Assembly: GCF_037963145.1 (NCBI RefSeq)
Contig: NZ_CP150144.1
Span: 2,604,001-2,668,000, forward strand
Length of the DNA: 64,000 nt
Direction of reading: 5' to 3'
From: Oceanobacillus sp. FSL K6-2867
GTDB taxonomy: Bacteria > Bacillota > Bacilli > Bacillales > Amphibacillaceae
This document shows, piece after piece, positions 7,780 through 17,382 of this stretch. A model generated the notes under the pieces. That model did not search any database. It was not told where the DNA came from and saw only the letters and a program-made list of their open reading frames with translations. Position numbers and translations under genes: made by a program. Numbering within the stretch: the first letter of the stretch is position 1; each line of letters begins with the position of its first letter.

Positions 7780-10700
7780 TTGAAAAAAATAAGTGATATA
7801 AATATCCAAAAATTGTTCCCGCCGACTATTTATAAGCGCGGAAAGGATTATTATAAACAAAATAAAGTGAGCGATCTTTTATATGATATCAATTACCAAG
7901 TTTGGACGGCCACCGTACATGGATCAGAAGATTACTTTGTAGAAATCAATATGAAGGATTATACAAATGGATCAATTGATACGTATTGCGACTGCCCTGC
8001 TTTTGAAACCTTTGGTACGTGTAAACATATCGCAGCTGCGTTAATGCAGATTGCGAATAAAGAGCAGCCTGTTTCGAGTGGACCATCCAAACCAAATTAT
8101 GAACTTACAAATAGTTTTATCCAGGCATTGCGTACATTGCCACAGCAACAATCACAGCCAGAAATATTGCCAAATAAACTTCCGATGCATGTGGAATATT
8201 ACTGCAGCTGGGGGTATGAACATCAATTGCGAATTGAGTTACGGACTGGGGAGAAGCATTGCTATGTTGTAAAGGATGCGTACCAATTTCTTGATAACGT
8301 CTTACAAGGAAATGAATACTACTTTACCAAAAAGTTTATTTTTCATCCTGATACGCATTATTTTTTGCAAAAGGACATGGAGCTATTTGAAATGCTGTTG
8401 GCGATTAAACGTAATGAGGAAATGTATCAAGGAAACAGCAGGTTTCATTACGACGGAAATAGTTGGGATAAACGTTATATTGCAGTTCCGCCGCTTGCAG
8501 CGAAGGAGCTGCTTGAAAAGCTCTCTGAAAGAGATTTCACAGTAGAAACACAACTGAAAAGCTTTCAGCACGTTGGGGTGGAGAAGGATACACTGCCGTT
8601 TCGCTTTTCTCTGACAAAAAGCAATCAAAATGACCTGCTGATGAAGATGGCAGATGCAACCGATGCAACGTATTTTCCTTTTTATGAAATGATATTCCAT
8701 AAAGGAGTTTTCTACTATCCAACAAAAGAGCAGGTACAAGTACTGGAAGAGATTACAAAGTTTGGAATGAATGATTTGCAATTACCGATTCCGAAAGCGC
8801 AAGCTGATGTTTTTCTATCAGAAGTACTTCCATCGCTGAAAAAACTTGGGGGGGTAGAGGTAGCAGAGTCAATCACAGAAGAAATTATTCAAGTGCCACT
8901 GCGTGCGAAGTTGTTTTTAGAGATAAAAGCTGATTGGATTATTGGGAGACTGGAATACCATTATGGTGAACATCTGATTGATCCGTTTAATGGACGGAAG
9001 GATAATGAACATCTTATTATTCGCGAAGTAGAAAAGGAACAGCAAATTATGCAGCTGATTGAGCAAGCAAATTTCCATTATAATGGGAAAGAGCTCTATA
9101 TTGAAGCAGATGAAGAAGAGCTGTATGACTTTTTGTATTATATTATGCCAAGATTAGATAAAGAAGTGGAACTGTTTTTAACATCCGAAGTTCGTTCAAT
9201 GATAATTGATAACGAACCACAGCCGAGTACGAACGTTCGTTTGGAAGGAAGCTCGAATTTATTAGAAATTGGCTTTGACATCAATGGAGTTGAGGATTCC
9301 GAAATCAATCACATTTTAAATGCGGTAATCGAGAAGAAACGTTATTATCGTCTGGGAAGTGGTGAGTTACTGTCATTAGAAGGGGAAGAATTCACCTCGA
9401 TAAAGCGTTTGTTCGACGAGATGCACATTCACAAAGATGATTTGCTGAATGGACACGTTCAAATGCCGGTATACCGGGGGACACAGCTGGATGAGCTGAT
9501 TGATACGAAAAAGAACTACGATCCGTCATTTCGTCAATTGCTCCATCAGTTGAAGTCCCCAGAAGAACAGGTATATGAGCTGCCGAAACAGCTGAATGCC
9601 TCACTTAGAAATTACCAGATGACTGGTTTCAGGTGGTTTAAGTCGCTGAGCAGTTATCATCTCGGTGGAATCTTAGCGGACGATATGGGGCTAGGCAAAA
9701 CATTGCAAAGCATTGCATATATTGCGTCAGAAAAAGAACAAGAAGATACAGGACCACATCTAATTGTTGCGCCTTCCTCAGTTGTTTATAACTGGAAGAA
9801 TGAATTTGGAAAATTTGCTCCGCATTTATCTGTCGCTGTGCTTACTGGAACTCCTGATGAACGGCATCACATGATTGAAGCTTCCGTTGATACGGACGTC
9901 TGGATTACTTCCTATGCGACGCTGAGGCAGGACATTGACATTTATCGCGAATTTTTATTTCAATCCATGATTTTGGATGAGGCGCAATATATTAAAAACT
10001 ATGCGACAAAAACATCACGAGCCATACGGGAAATAAAAGCTGCACGTCGATTTGCATTAAGTGGGACACCGATTGAGAATGCAATTGATGAACTATGGGC
10101 TATTTTCCAAGTCGTATTACCCGGACTGATGCCAAATCAGCGGAGCTTTAAACAATTATCGAATGAAAAAATTGCAATGATTACACGGCCGTTTATTTTA
10201 AGAAGAATGAAAAAGGATGTGCTGAAAGAGCTTCCTGATAAAATTGAGTCTGTTCATGTCTCCGAGCTGACAAAGGAGCAAAAGGATTTATATGTTGGCT
10301 ATTTAAGACAGGTACAGCAGGAAGCAGCGCAATCAATGCGGGAAAGTGGTTTCCAGCAAAACCGGATGAAAATCCTTGCGGGATTAACACGCCTTCGCCA
10401 GCTCTGCTGTCATCCTTCATTATTCATTGAGAATTATGAAGGCTACTCTGGAAAGCTGGAACAATTAATGGAAACAGTGAAAACAGCAATTGAAAGTGGA
10501 AAGCGTATGCTGATTTTTTCTCAGTTCACAAGCATGCATGAAATTATTAAAGAACGTTTAGAAAAAGAAGGGTTTGGCTATTTTTATCTTCATGGGCAAA
10601 CTCCTGCAAAAGAGCGTGTGGAGATGAGTGAACGTTTTAATAATGGGGAGAATAGCATCTTTCTTATCTCTCTAAAAGCAGGTGGAACCGGGCTAAACTT

Positions 10701-10959
10701 GACTGGAGCTGATACCGTCATTTTATATGATTTATGGTGGAATCCTGCCGTTGAAGATCAGGCGACAGGACGTGCGCACCGATTCGGTCAGAAGAATGTG
10801 GTCCAGGTCATTCGACTTGTAACAGAGGGTACGATTGAAGAAAAAATATATGAACTTCAGCAGAAAAAACGTGAGCTGATCGACCAGGTTATCCAGCCAG
10901 GGGAAACTATGCTCTCTAGCTTAAGTGAGGACGATATTCGCAACCTTTTAAGTTTATAG
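7780..10959 (+). CDS. ywqA: SWIM zinc-finger SNF2-family helicase, YwqA-like
   Basis: Large (1059 residues) DNA-dependent ATPase. A SWIM zinc finger sits near the N-terminus (C70, C72, C81, H83), followed by the bacterial SNF2-associated region, then the two RecA-like lobes. Lobe 1 has motif I ADDMGLGKT near residue 635, motif II DEAQ near 733 and SGTPIEN. Lobe 2 has SLKAGGTGLNLTGAD and the arginine-finger motif ATGRAHRFGQ. These match B. subtilis YwqA, a putative chromatin-remodeller-like helicase of unknown cellular role. The start is TTG with AAGGTAGG ten bases upstream; no ATG alternative lies close. It is a single gene, ended by a strong hairpin. Confidence 0.92.
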   Translation: MKKISDINIQKLFPPTIYKRGKDYYKQNKVSDLLYDINYQVWTATVHGSEDYFVEINMKDYTNGSIDTYCDCPAFETFGTCKHIAAALMQIANKEQPVSSGPSKPNYELTNSFIQALRTLPQQQSQPEILPNKLPMHVEYYCSWGYEHQLRIELRTGEKHCYVVKDAYQFLDNVLQGNEYYFTKKFIFHPDTHYFLQKDMELFEMLLAIKRNEEMYQGNSRFHYDGNSWDKRYIAVPPLAAKELLEKLSERDFTVETQLKSFQHVGVEKDTLPFRFSLTKSNQNDLLMKMADATDATYFPFYEMIFHKGVFYYPTKEQVQVLEEITKFGMNDLQLPIPKAQADVFLSEVLPSLKKLGGVEVAESITEEIIQVPLRAKLFLEIKADWIIGRLEYHYGEHLIDPFNGRKDNEHLIIREVEKEQQIMQLIEQANFHYNGKELYIEADEEELYDFLYYIMPRLDKEVELFLTSEVRSMIIDNEPQPSTNVRLEGSSNLLEIGFDINGVEDSEINHILNAVIEKKRYYRLGSGELLSLEGEEFTSIKRLFDEMHIHKDDLLNGHVQMPVYRGTQLDELIDTKKNYDPSFRQLLHQLKSPEEQVYELPKQLNASLRNYQMTGFRWFKSLSSYHLGGILADDMGLGKTLQSIAYIASEKEQEDTGPHLIVAPSSVVYNWKNEFGKFAPHLSVAVLTGTPDERHHMIEASVDTDVWITSYATLRQDIDIYREFLFQSMILDEAQYIKNYATKTSRAIREIKAARRFALSGTPIENAIDELWAIFQVVLPGLMPNQRSFKQLSNEKIAMITRPFILRRMKKDVLKELPDKIESVHVSELTKEQKDLYVGYLRQVQQEAAQSMRESGFQQNRMKILAGLTRLRQLCCHPSLFIENYEGYSGKLEQLMETVKTAIESGKRMLIFSQFTSMHEIIKERLEKEGFGYFYLHGQTPAKERVEMSERFNNGENSIFLISLKAGGTGLNLTGADTVILYDLWWNPAVEDQATGRAHRFGQKNVVQVIRLVTEGTIEEKIYELQQKKRELIDQVIQPGETMLSSLSEDDIRNLLSL

Positions 10960-10965
10960 CAGTTT

Positions 10966-11005
10966 AAGGCAGGCAGGAAAGTGATGTAGCTTTTCTGCCT
11001 GCCTT
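10966..11005. terminator. Terminator after the SNF2 helicase
   Basis: AAGGCAGGCAG pairs with CTGCCTGCCTT, with an A-rich 5' and T-rich 3' side. It lies between convergent genes and could serve both. Confidence 0.8.
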
Positions 11006-11035
11006 CATTTTACTGTTGATATAGGAATAGGTTTG

Positions 11036-12316
11036 TTAATTATTAAGAGAAAATAACTTTCTTGGTCGTCCTTTTAAATAAGGACGCTCCTCTCCAGATA
11101 CCTTAATAACATTACCAGATAGCAGCTTATTGACAGTCCTTTCTGCACTCCGCTTCGTAACTTTATAGTAGGCAGCAATGTCATTTGAAGAGAATGGTTC
11201 ATTATTGCGGTCTGTTATAAAATCAATGAAATTATAGGAAAGTTCATTGTTCAATCGTGCTTTATGAATCAATGCATGGAATAGACGTGAGGTATCAATA
11301 TCTCTGCGAATGCCTATTGGTCCAATTGTATCCTGTCTTTCATTGACAATATAACAGAGACTGTGATTTTCATTTTTACATTTTTCCAAAGCTAGTCGTG
11401 CATGCACTTCGGCTTCGTTTGCTGATAGGCCAAGTCCAAAGCCAATATCAATCGGAATATCTAATTCAGCTTCAAATTCCCGTAAAAGCGGGAAATCACG
11501 GTAATGAGTTTGTATATAATCAATCAATTTCTTCGTTCCCACCAGTACAAATTGATGGTCGTGTTTATCGGTGAGAAGTGAATCGGTTCGTTCAGCAAAT
11601 CGGCTCAAAAGATTTTGCATTTTGATAGTTAGCGCTTTCAATTCTTGTAGCTTAAGCTGATCCTGATTTTTCAATCGGATATATCCAGCTACCAGAAGGG
11701 CGCTTTTATGCTGGTTCAGTTCGGTAAGTGATTTGGCAGATTCAATGGCATGTAATAAATTTACCTCTGGAATAATCATGCTGCTGCCTGGAATCCCAGC
11801 TTCTTTTAGAAGGATCTCTACTTCTTTGCTTGATGTAAGAACATAGTCAATTTTGCCTTCATTCCATAGATTTTGATGAAAGCTAGTAATTTTTTGAATA
11901 TCGGGCGACTCATCATCACCATAGCTATAATGATAGATTTGTTTATTATTAAAGCTAAGTTCTTTACTGACTTCTGCAAGATGCTGTCCGTCAAGTACAT
12001 CGATTGAAATGCGATCAAGGACTTGGTTATAATCGTTTTTAAGACGATAGAAAGAGGTAAGTATCATGTACTCATCAAAAGCAACCTGAACAGCTGGCAA
12101 ACGTTTCTTTTTAATTTTTTCCTTGGCGCATAGATAGGATATTGCTTCCGTGAATAAATAAACATCACACATGAAAGCCCTTTCAATTAATTCGGGAGTT
12201 TCACTCGAATGTGTGTATGCAAATGGAAGGATTTCCAAATTTTCATCACGCTTTGCTAGTGTATGTACACGTTTTATCGTTTCTTCGTTTCCAAAAACTG
12301 CAATTTTAACTTTCAT
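11036..12316 (-). CDS. Probable regulator: GTP-cyclohydrolase-III/GGDEF-like core plus C-terminal winged helix
   Basis: About 426 residues from the ATG at 12316, which has GGAG nine bases upstream and overlaps the end of the preceding hydrolase gene by 11 nt. A longer frame reaches 12358 but lacks a binding site. The N-terminus (MKVKIAVFGNEET) looks like a receiver- or PurR-like alpha/beta domain. The middle contains IDIGFGLGLSANEAEVHARLALEKCK, shaped like the end of a GGDEF or GTP cyclohydrolase III palm domain but without a GGDEF signature. The last 60 residues form a winged helix (NDIAAYYKVTKRSAERTVNKLL) ending in KGRPRKLF. I infer a ligand-sensing transcription factor controlling the nearby peptide transport genes. 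The family is not one I can name. Confidence 0.7.
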   Translation of the reverse strand: MKVKIAVFGNEETIKRVHTLAKRDENLEILPFAYTHSSETPELIERAFMCDVYLFTEAISYLCAKEKIKKKRLPAVQVAFDEYMILTSFYRLKNDYNQVLDRISIDVLDGQHLAEVSKELSFNNKQIYHYSYGDDESPDIQKITSFHQNLWNEGKIDYVLTSSKEVEILLKEAGIPGSSMIIPEVNLLHAIESAKSLTELNQHKSALLVAGYIRLKNQDQLKLQELKALTIKMQNLLSRFAERTDSLLTDKHDHQFVLVGTKKLIDYIQTHYRDFPLLREFEAELDIPIDIGFGLGLSANEAEVHARLALEKCKNENHSLCYIVNERQDTIGPIGIRRDIDTSRLFHALIHKARLNNELSYNFIDFITDRNNEPFSSNDIAAYYKVTKRSAERTVNKLLSGNVIKVSGEERPYLKGRPRKLFSLNN

Positions 12317-13142
12317 GCCGCACGCTCCGATCCTTACTTTTTTTAGATAATGTTCCATTGGTTATATAGTTCATTAAATGCCTGCCAACTTCTGCTATGA
12401 AATGATGTGCTATGCCATTATTTTCCCATCCTTCCGTCAATACAGCAACCTCTAATTTTTTTCCATTTGCTTCCATAATTGCTGCATCATGCTCTGTACC
12501 AGGCAATTCTCCTGTTTTATGGTAGATATTTAGATTGTCTTGATGCATCTGAAATGAGGGTAATTTATGATTGAATTGTTGATTTTTAAGTATTCTGCGA
12601 ACTTCCTTGCGTATATTTTCACTATAGGGGCCATTTTCATTTGAAAATAGCTTAAGCAAGTGAACAATATCTGCTGCGGTTGTAACGTTTTCCTTTCCGT
12701 TTGCCTGTGCTTCTTGGTCCATAAATAAACGACACATTACGGTATGCTGACAGCCGAGCTTTTTAATAGAATGATTTAGACGTTCTATACCTATTGTATC
12801 AAGTAATATATTGGAAGCGGTGTTATCGGAAACAATAATCATAAGCTCCAATAAATTCTGATAACTGTACGTATCGTGATCCGTTAAATAATTGATGATA
12901 CCAGCACCTTCTACCATTGCGTCAGGTGCAATAGAAATGCGTTGATCCTTTTGAATTATTCCAGCTTCCATTAGTTGCAGTACTTCAGCAAGAATAAATA
13001 GTTTACTGACACTTGCAGCTTTTCTTGGTGTATTTGCATTAATTTGGATTATTCCCTCTGTACTATGAACAACGATGGAGATGTTTTTTAGATTACGAGA
13101 AGATAAAGAAAGCAGTTCTTTCTTTAAATCGGAAATATTCAT
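12306..13142 (-). CDS. Serine hydrolase of the class A beta-lactamase fold, no signal peptide
   Basis: 278 residues with all three active-site motifs of penicillin-recognising enzymes: S44-V-S-K47, S105-D-N and K209-T-G. The region MDQEAQANGKENVTTAAD replaces the omega loop seen in true beta-lactamases. There is no signal peptide or lipobox, so the enzyme should stay in the cytoplasm. That argues against beta-lactam resistance and for hydrolysis of a small internal amide or ester, perhaps a peptide brought in by the neighbouring transporter. A good GGAAGG region precedes the ATG. It is translated ahead of, and overlapping with, the regulator gene. Confidence 0.8.
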   Translation of the reverse strand: MNISDLKKELLSLSSRNLKNISIVVHSTEGIIQINANTPRKAASVSKLFILAEVLQLMEAGIIQKDQRISIAPDAMVEGAGIINYLTDHDTYSYQNLLELMIIVSDNTASNILLDTIGIERLNHSIKKLGCQHTVMCRLFMDQEAQANGKENVTTAADIVHLLKLFSNENGPYSENIRKEVRRILKNQQFNHKLPSFQMHQDNLNIYHKTGELPGTEHDAAIMEANGKKLEVAVLTEGWENNGIAHHFIAEVGRHLMNYITNGTLSKKSKDRSVRHES

Positions 13143-13519
13143 TGCTTTCCTTCCACCTTACTATTAGATATGACTGCATTAATTTAAATAATATCATATT
13201 GAATTTTCATAATATTGTCAAGAAAACTGGTTAATTTGTAAGAAGACATATAATGCAGAAAGGTCTATAGTAGCTCCTGCCCTGGGTTTAATGATTCAAA
13301 AACATACTAATTACCTAATTAAAACGTTAATTGTTAGAATTTAGTCTTTTTAGTGTGATAATATTACTAGAACGTAATAGCTATAAAAATAGTCAAATTA
13401 TATAGAAACATTAATATATATCATTGTAAATTTTTGAATTATAGGGTAATATATTGAAAGATAGCTTATATTAAAATAAATTTACAAAGCTATTACAAAG
13501 AAACAGGGGGTCAGAAAAT
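13143..13519. other. Divergent intergenic region before the peptide-binding protein
   Basis: Very AT-rich, with promoters presumably for both the minus hydrolase unit and the plus binding-protein gene, none close enough to consensus to fix. It contains the first copy of an 18-bp direct repeat. Confidence 0.4.
13391..13408 (+). repeat. 18-bp direct repeat, copy 1
   Basis: AGTCAAATTATATAGAAA, identical to 15211-15228. The two copies flank the binding-protein gene and its terminator. Confidence 0.75.
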
Positions 13520-15133
13520 ATGAAATTTTCTAAAAAGTCATTATTATTATTGGTTTTTGGACTGTTGCTGAGTGTTCTAGTAGCATGTGCGAGTGAACCA
13601 GATGAAAATGATTCTTCTAGTGATGAAACAGGCGAAGGAACAGAAGATGCTGCTCCTGCAGGAGAACAAGACTTAATGATTGCAACTCTGTCAGATGCTG
13701 TTTCGCTAGATCCAGCTGGTTCAAACGATACTCCTTCAAGTAACGTTCAAGCGAATATCTTTGAATCACTAACAAAACAGGATGAAAATATGGAAGTACA
13801 ACCAAGCCTGGCAGAAAGCTGGGAACAAGTTGAAGATACAGTATGGGAATTTAAATTACGTGAAGGCATAAAATTCCATGATGGCACAGACTTTAACGCT
13901 GAAGCAGTTAAGAAAAGCATTGAACGTATATTAGATCCAGAAGTAGCATCACCACGCCTATTTCTCTATGAAATGATTACAGATATTGAAGTTGTAGATG
14001 ACTATACAGTTCGCTTTACAACAGAATACCCATTTTCTCCACTGCCAGCTCACTTAGCGCATAATGGCGGAGGTATCATTTCACCAGCTGTCATTGAGGA
14101 AGACTATGCTGCGATGGAAGCTGGAGAAGATCCAGGAAGTGTTATTAACGAAAAACCATATGGCACAGGCTTCTTTAAATTTGAAGAATGGCAGCCAGGA
14201 ACACAAATTACACTGGTTAAAAATGATGATTATTGGGGAGAGCAAGCTTTGCTCGACTCTGTAACATTTAAAGTTGTTGGAGAAGGTTTAACACGTGTTG
14301 CTGAATTAGAAACAGGCACATCACATATTGCTGACCCAATTAGCCCGAACGATGTTGCTCAAATTGAAGCGATGGATGGTGCGAGTCCGGCGAAACAAGA
14401 TAGTGTAAGTTTATCTTATATCGGATTCAATATGGAAAAAGAGCCATTTAATGATCCACTAGTTCGTCAAGCTATCAACTTGGCAATTGATAAAGAACAA
14501 ATCATTACAGGTATTTATGATGGTAATGGTATACCAGCAGTTGGGCCTTTAGCGCCTGGAGTACTTGGCTATGACGAAAATGCACCGGGCCTGGAGTATG
14601 ATCCAGATCGTGCTAGAGAATTGTTGGCAGAAGCTGGCTATGAAGACGGATTCTCTACAACACTTTGGACAAATGACAGCCCGGAGCGTATGGATACTGC
14701 AACAAACCTACAAGCTCAACTTGCTGATTTTGGTATTAAAGTAGAAATTGAAGTTCTTGAGTGGGGTGCATATCTTGAGCAAACTGCGCAAGGTGAGCAT
14801 GATATGTTTATCCTTGGCTGGTCAACAGTAACAGGGGATGCGGATTATGGGTTATATCCATTGTTCCATTCTGAGAATGTTGGAGAACCAGGAAACCGTA
14901 CATTCACTAAAGATGATGAGTTAGATGGATTGTTAGAAGAAGCACGTCAGGAATCAGACCCTGACACTCGTCTTGAGCTGTACAGCGAAATTCAAACGAA
15001 GTTAACTGATATTGCACCAATGCTTTATATACATCACCAACAATTCCTATTAGGTGTTAGTGATAAGGTTCAAGGCTTAACACAGCTGCCAACTGGAATC
15101 TTGCAATTACATGAAGTATCACTTCAAGAGTAG
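13520..15133 (+). CDS. Peptide/glutathione ABC transporter substrate-binding lipoprotein (family 5)
   Basis: Extracellular solute-binding protein, 537 residues. The signal peptide ends LVAC with the lipid-bearing Cys23, then an acidic linker, then the family 5 fold (FHDGTDFNAEAVKKS, PYGTGFFKFEEW, FNDPLVRQAINLAIDK), as in DppE/AppA/GsiB. It should deliver oligopeptides or glutathione-like compounds to a Dpp-type permease. The only such permease here is the four-gene minus-strand operon just downstream, in convergent orientation, whereas binding-protein genes usually lead the operon. AGGGGGT precedes the ATG. A strong terminator follows. Confidence 0.9.
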   Translation: MKFSKKSLLLLVFGLLLSVLVACASEPDENDSSSDETGEGTEDAAPAGEQDLMIATLSDAVSLDPAGSNDTPSSNVQANIFESLTKQDENMEVQPSLAESWEQVEDTVWEFKLREGIKFHDGTDFNAEAVKKSIERILDPEVASPRLFLYEMITDIEVVDDYTVRFTTEYPFSPLPAHLAHNGGGIISPAVIEEDYAAMEAGEDPGSVINEKPYGTGFFKFEEWQPGTQITLVKNDDYWGEQALLDSVTFKVVGEGLTRVAELETGTSHIADPISPNDVAQIEAMDGASPAKQDSVSLSYIGFNMEKEPFNDPLVRQAINLAIDKEQIITGIYDGNGIPAVGPLAPGVLGYDENAPGLEYDPDRARELLAEAGYEDGFSTTLWTNDSPERMDTATNLQAQLADFGIKVEIEVLEWGAYLEQTAQGEHDMFILGWSTVTGDADYGLYPLFHSENVGEPGNRTFTKDDELDGLLEEARQESDPDTRLELYSEIQTKLTDIAPMLYIHHQQFLLGVSDKVQGLTQLPTGILQLHEVSLQE

Positions 15134-15159
15134 TAAAACGTGTATTTGAACATATAAGA

Positions 15160-15198
15160 GCCCCTAGGGTACCAATTAGGTATCTTAGGGGCCTTTTG
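15160..15198 (+). terminator. Terminator of the binding-protein gene
   Basis: GCCCCTAGG... pairs with ...TTAGGGGC, inner GTACC/GGTA, followed by CTTTTGTT. Confidence 0.8.
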
Positions 15199-15210
15199 TT
15201 GATTGCTTGC

Positions 15211-15228
15211 AGTCAAATTATATAGAAA
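15211..15228 (+). repeat. 18-bp direct repeat, copy 2
   Basis: Exact copy of 13391-13408, located between the two convergent terminators. Confidence 0.75.
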
Positions 15229-15234
15229 TATAAC

Positions 15235-15271
15235 TAAAAAAAGAAGCGTTCACTGCATTAATGAACGCTTC
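15235..15271 (-). terminator. Terminator of the peptide ABC operon
   Basis: GAAGCGTTCA pairs with TGAACGCTTC; on the minus strand the stem runs into seven T residues. Confidence 0.85.
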
Positions 15272-15282
15272 TATGATTAGGA

Positions 15283-16302
15283 TTAAACGGTAGCAGGCTG
15301 GTGCTTCCCGGCTTTAATGTCTTCCATGTAATGACATGCTGCCATATGTCCGTCCAACATTCCATCTGCTTTACGAAGCTCTGGTGTTTCGGTGCGGCAT
15401 AAATCCGTTGCAAATGGACAACGGGTATGGAACCTGCAGCCTTTTGGCGGATCAATTGGCGAAGGTACATCACCTTTTAAGATGATCCGTTCCTTTTTCT
15501 TATCCACATCTGTACTTGGAATTGCAGAGAGCAATGCCGTTGTATATGGATGCATTGTATTTTCAAATAATGATTTTTTATCAGCAATCTCAACGATTTT
15601 TCCTAGGTACATTACGATAATTCGATCTGAAATATGACGTACAACTCCCAGGTCATGTGAGATGAATAAATACGTTAATTTGAATTCACGCTGCAGCTTT
15701 TTCAATAGATTAATAACCTGTGCTTGAATAGAAACGTCTAACGCTGACACAGCTTCATCTGCAATGATCAGCTGTGGATTAACAGAGAGAGCTCGGGCAA
15801 TTCCGATACGCTGACGCTGACCACCACTAAATTCATGCGGAAGCCTGTCCGCTTGATGTGCCCCAAGTCCGACGGTTTCCATTAATTCAATTACTCGATC
15901 ATTCCGCTCATTTTTGGGTACGGAATTTTGAATCTCCATCGCTTCTGTTAAAATTTGTCGTACTGTGTGACGTGGGTTAATCGACGCATATGGATCCTGG
16001 AAAATGATTTGCATATCTTTACGAATTTTATTCATTTCACGTTTGTTGTATGCGAGTAAATCCTTCCCACCAAAATCAACCTTGCCAGACGTTGGTTCAT
16101 CAAGCCGCAGAATGGCTCTTCCAGTAGTAGACTTTCCACAGCCAGATTCACCTACAATACTTAATGTTTCTCCTTCATAAACGGTGAAGGATACGCCATC
16201 CACAGCTTTTACATGATTAACGGTACGGCCTAAAATCCCACCTTTAATTGGGAAATGCTGCTTTAAATCAGTAACTTTCAGTAGTTCTTTCTGTTTCTGC
16301 AT
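15283..16302 (-). CDS. Oligopeptide ABC transporter ATP-binding protein, DppF/OppF-like
   Basis: Second ATPase of the peptide importer. Walker A GESGCGKST, signature FSGGQRQR, Walker B LIIADEAVSALD and H-loop SHD are all intact. The C-terminal oligopeptide-transporter extension carries the cysteine cluster GCRFHTRCPFA...LC that binds an iron-sulfur cluster in related ATPases. GGAGGTG lies seven bases before the ATG at 16302 and only one base before the one at 16308, so the shorter start is right. The gene overlaps the preceding ATPase gene by about 35 nt. Confidence 0.93.
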   Translation of the reverse strand: MQKQKELLKVTDLKQHFPIKGGILGRTVNHVKAVDGVSFTVYEGETLSIVGESGCGKSTTGRAILRLDEPTSGKVDFGGKDLLAYNKREMNKIRKDMQIIFQDPYASINPRHTVRQILTEAMEIQNSVPKNERNDRVIELMETVGLGAHQADRLPHEFSGGQRQRIGIARALSVNPQLIIADEAVSALDVSIQAQVINLLKKLQREFKLTYLFISHDLGVVRHISDRIIVMYLGKIVEIADKKSLFENTMHPYTTALLSAIPSTDVDKKKERIILKGDVPSPIDPPKGCRFHTRCPFATDLCRTETPELRKADGMLDGHMAACHYMEDIKAGKHQPATV

Positions 16303-17320
16303 GAACATTCACCTCCGGATCGCCATCCCATTCATCTGAATAGATCCAGCAACGAATTTGATTTCCCTCTTCATCTGTAACGAGGTCAGGTAATTTTTCT
16401 CTGCACAATTCTGTCGCGAATGGACATCGTGGTGCAAAGCGGCATCCTTTAGGCATTTCTGCAGGACTGGGCACTGAACCTCTAATAACTGCCAAATCAC
16501 CTTCAATATCCTGGTCGTGCTGGGGAATAGATTTCATTAATCCAACTGTATACGGATGTTTAGCATCCTTAAATAATGTCTTTGTATCGGTATATTCAAC
16601 AACTTTTCCGCAATACATCACAGCAACATAATCACATGTTTCTGCTACGACTCCAAGATCATGTGTGATTAATAATACACCCATACCGAGTTTTTCCTGC
16701 AAATCTTTGATTAAATCAAGAATTTGAGCTTGGATTGTTACATCAAGTGCTGTTGTCGGTTCATCAGCGATGAGCAATTCTGGATTGCAGGCAAGTGCCA
16801 TTGCAATCATTACACGCTGCCTCATTCCTCCTGAAAGCTCATGTGGATATTGATTCACACGTTTTTCCGGGGAAGGAATCCCAACTAATTTCAACATTTC
16901 AACTGCACGTGCTTTTGCTTGCTTTTTATTTAGTCCCTGGTGAATTTTATAAGCCTCACTAATTTGCTGACCAACTGTGAACGTAGGATTTAACGAAGTC
17001 ATTGGTTCCTGAAATATCATTGAGATTTCATTACCGCGTATTTTCCGCATGCTAGCTTCACTTTTATCAAGCAGGTTTTCTCCTTTAAACTTGATTTCAC
17101 CACCAACTATTTTTCCAGGCTCTTTAAGCAGGCGAAGAATGGAAAGAGAGGTAATACTTTTACCTGATCCTGACTCCCCAACGACGCCGAGAATTTTACC
17201 TTTTGGAATTGCAAATGAAACACCGTCAACTGCTTTAACCTCTAGATCTTTTGTAAAGAAGGAGGTCTGTAAATTTTTTATTTCCAATATATTTTCATAG
17301 GAATTTGGTGCACTTGTCAT
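16268..17320 (-). CDS. Oligopeptide ABC transporter ATP-binding protein, DppD/OppD-like
   Basis: First ATPase of the importer, 350 residues. Walker A GESGSGKS, signature LSGGMRQR, Walker [13 protein letters not shown] and the C-terminal cysteine cluster [11 protein letters not shown]...LC are present. AAAGGAG precedes the ATG by eight bases. The 3' end contains the ribosome binding site and start of the next gene, implying coupled translation and a fixed ratio of the two ATPases. Confidence 0.93.
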   Translation of the reverse strand: MTSAPNSYENILEIKNLQTSFFTKDLEVKAVDGVSFAIPKGKILGVVGESGSGKSITSLSILRLLKEPGKIVGGEIKFKGENLLDKSEASMRKIRGNEISMIFQEPMTSLNPTFTVGQQISEAYKIHQGLNKKQAKARAVEMLKLVGIPSPEKRVNQYPHELSGGMRQRVMIAMALACNPELLIADEPTTALDVTIQAQILDLIKDLQEKLGMGVLLITHDLGVVAETCDYVAVMYCGKVVEYTDTKTLFKDAKHPYTVGLMKSIPQHDQDIEGDLAVIRGSVPSPAEMPKGCRFAPRCPFATELCREKLPDLVTDEEGNQIRCWIYSDEWDGDPEVNVHAETERTTESY

Positions 17321-17382
17321 ATAAGAAACTCCTTTCTGACAATAGAATGTTCAAAAAATTCTATTCGAACAAATCAAAGCGA

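Noticed and set aside
12306..13142. Antibiotic-resistance beta-lactamase
   Set aside because: Motifs fit the fold, but there is no export signal and the catalytic omega-loop Glu context of true class A enzymes is absent.
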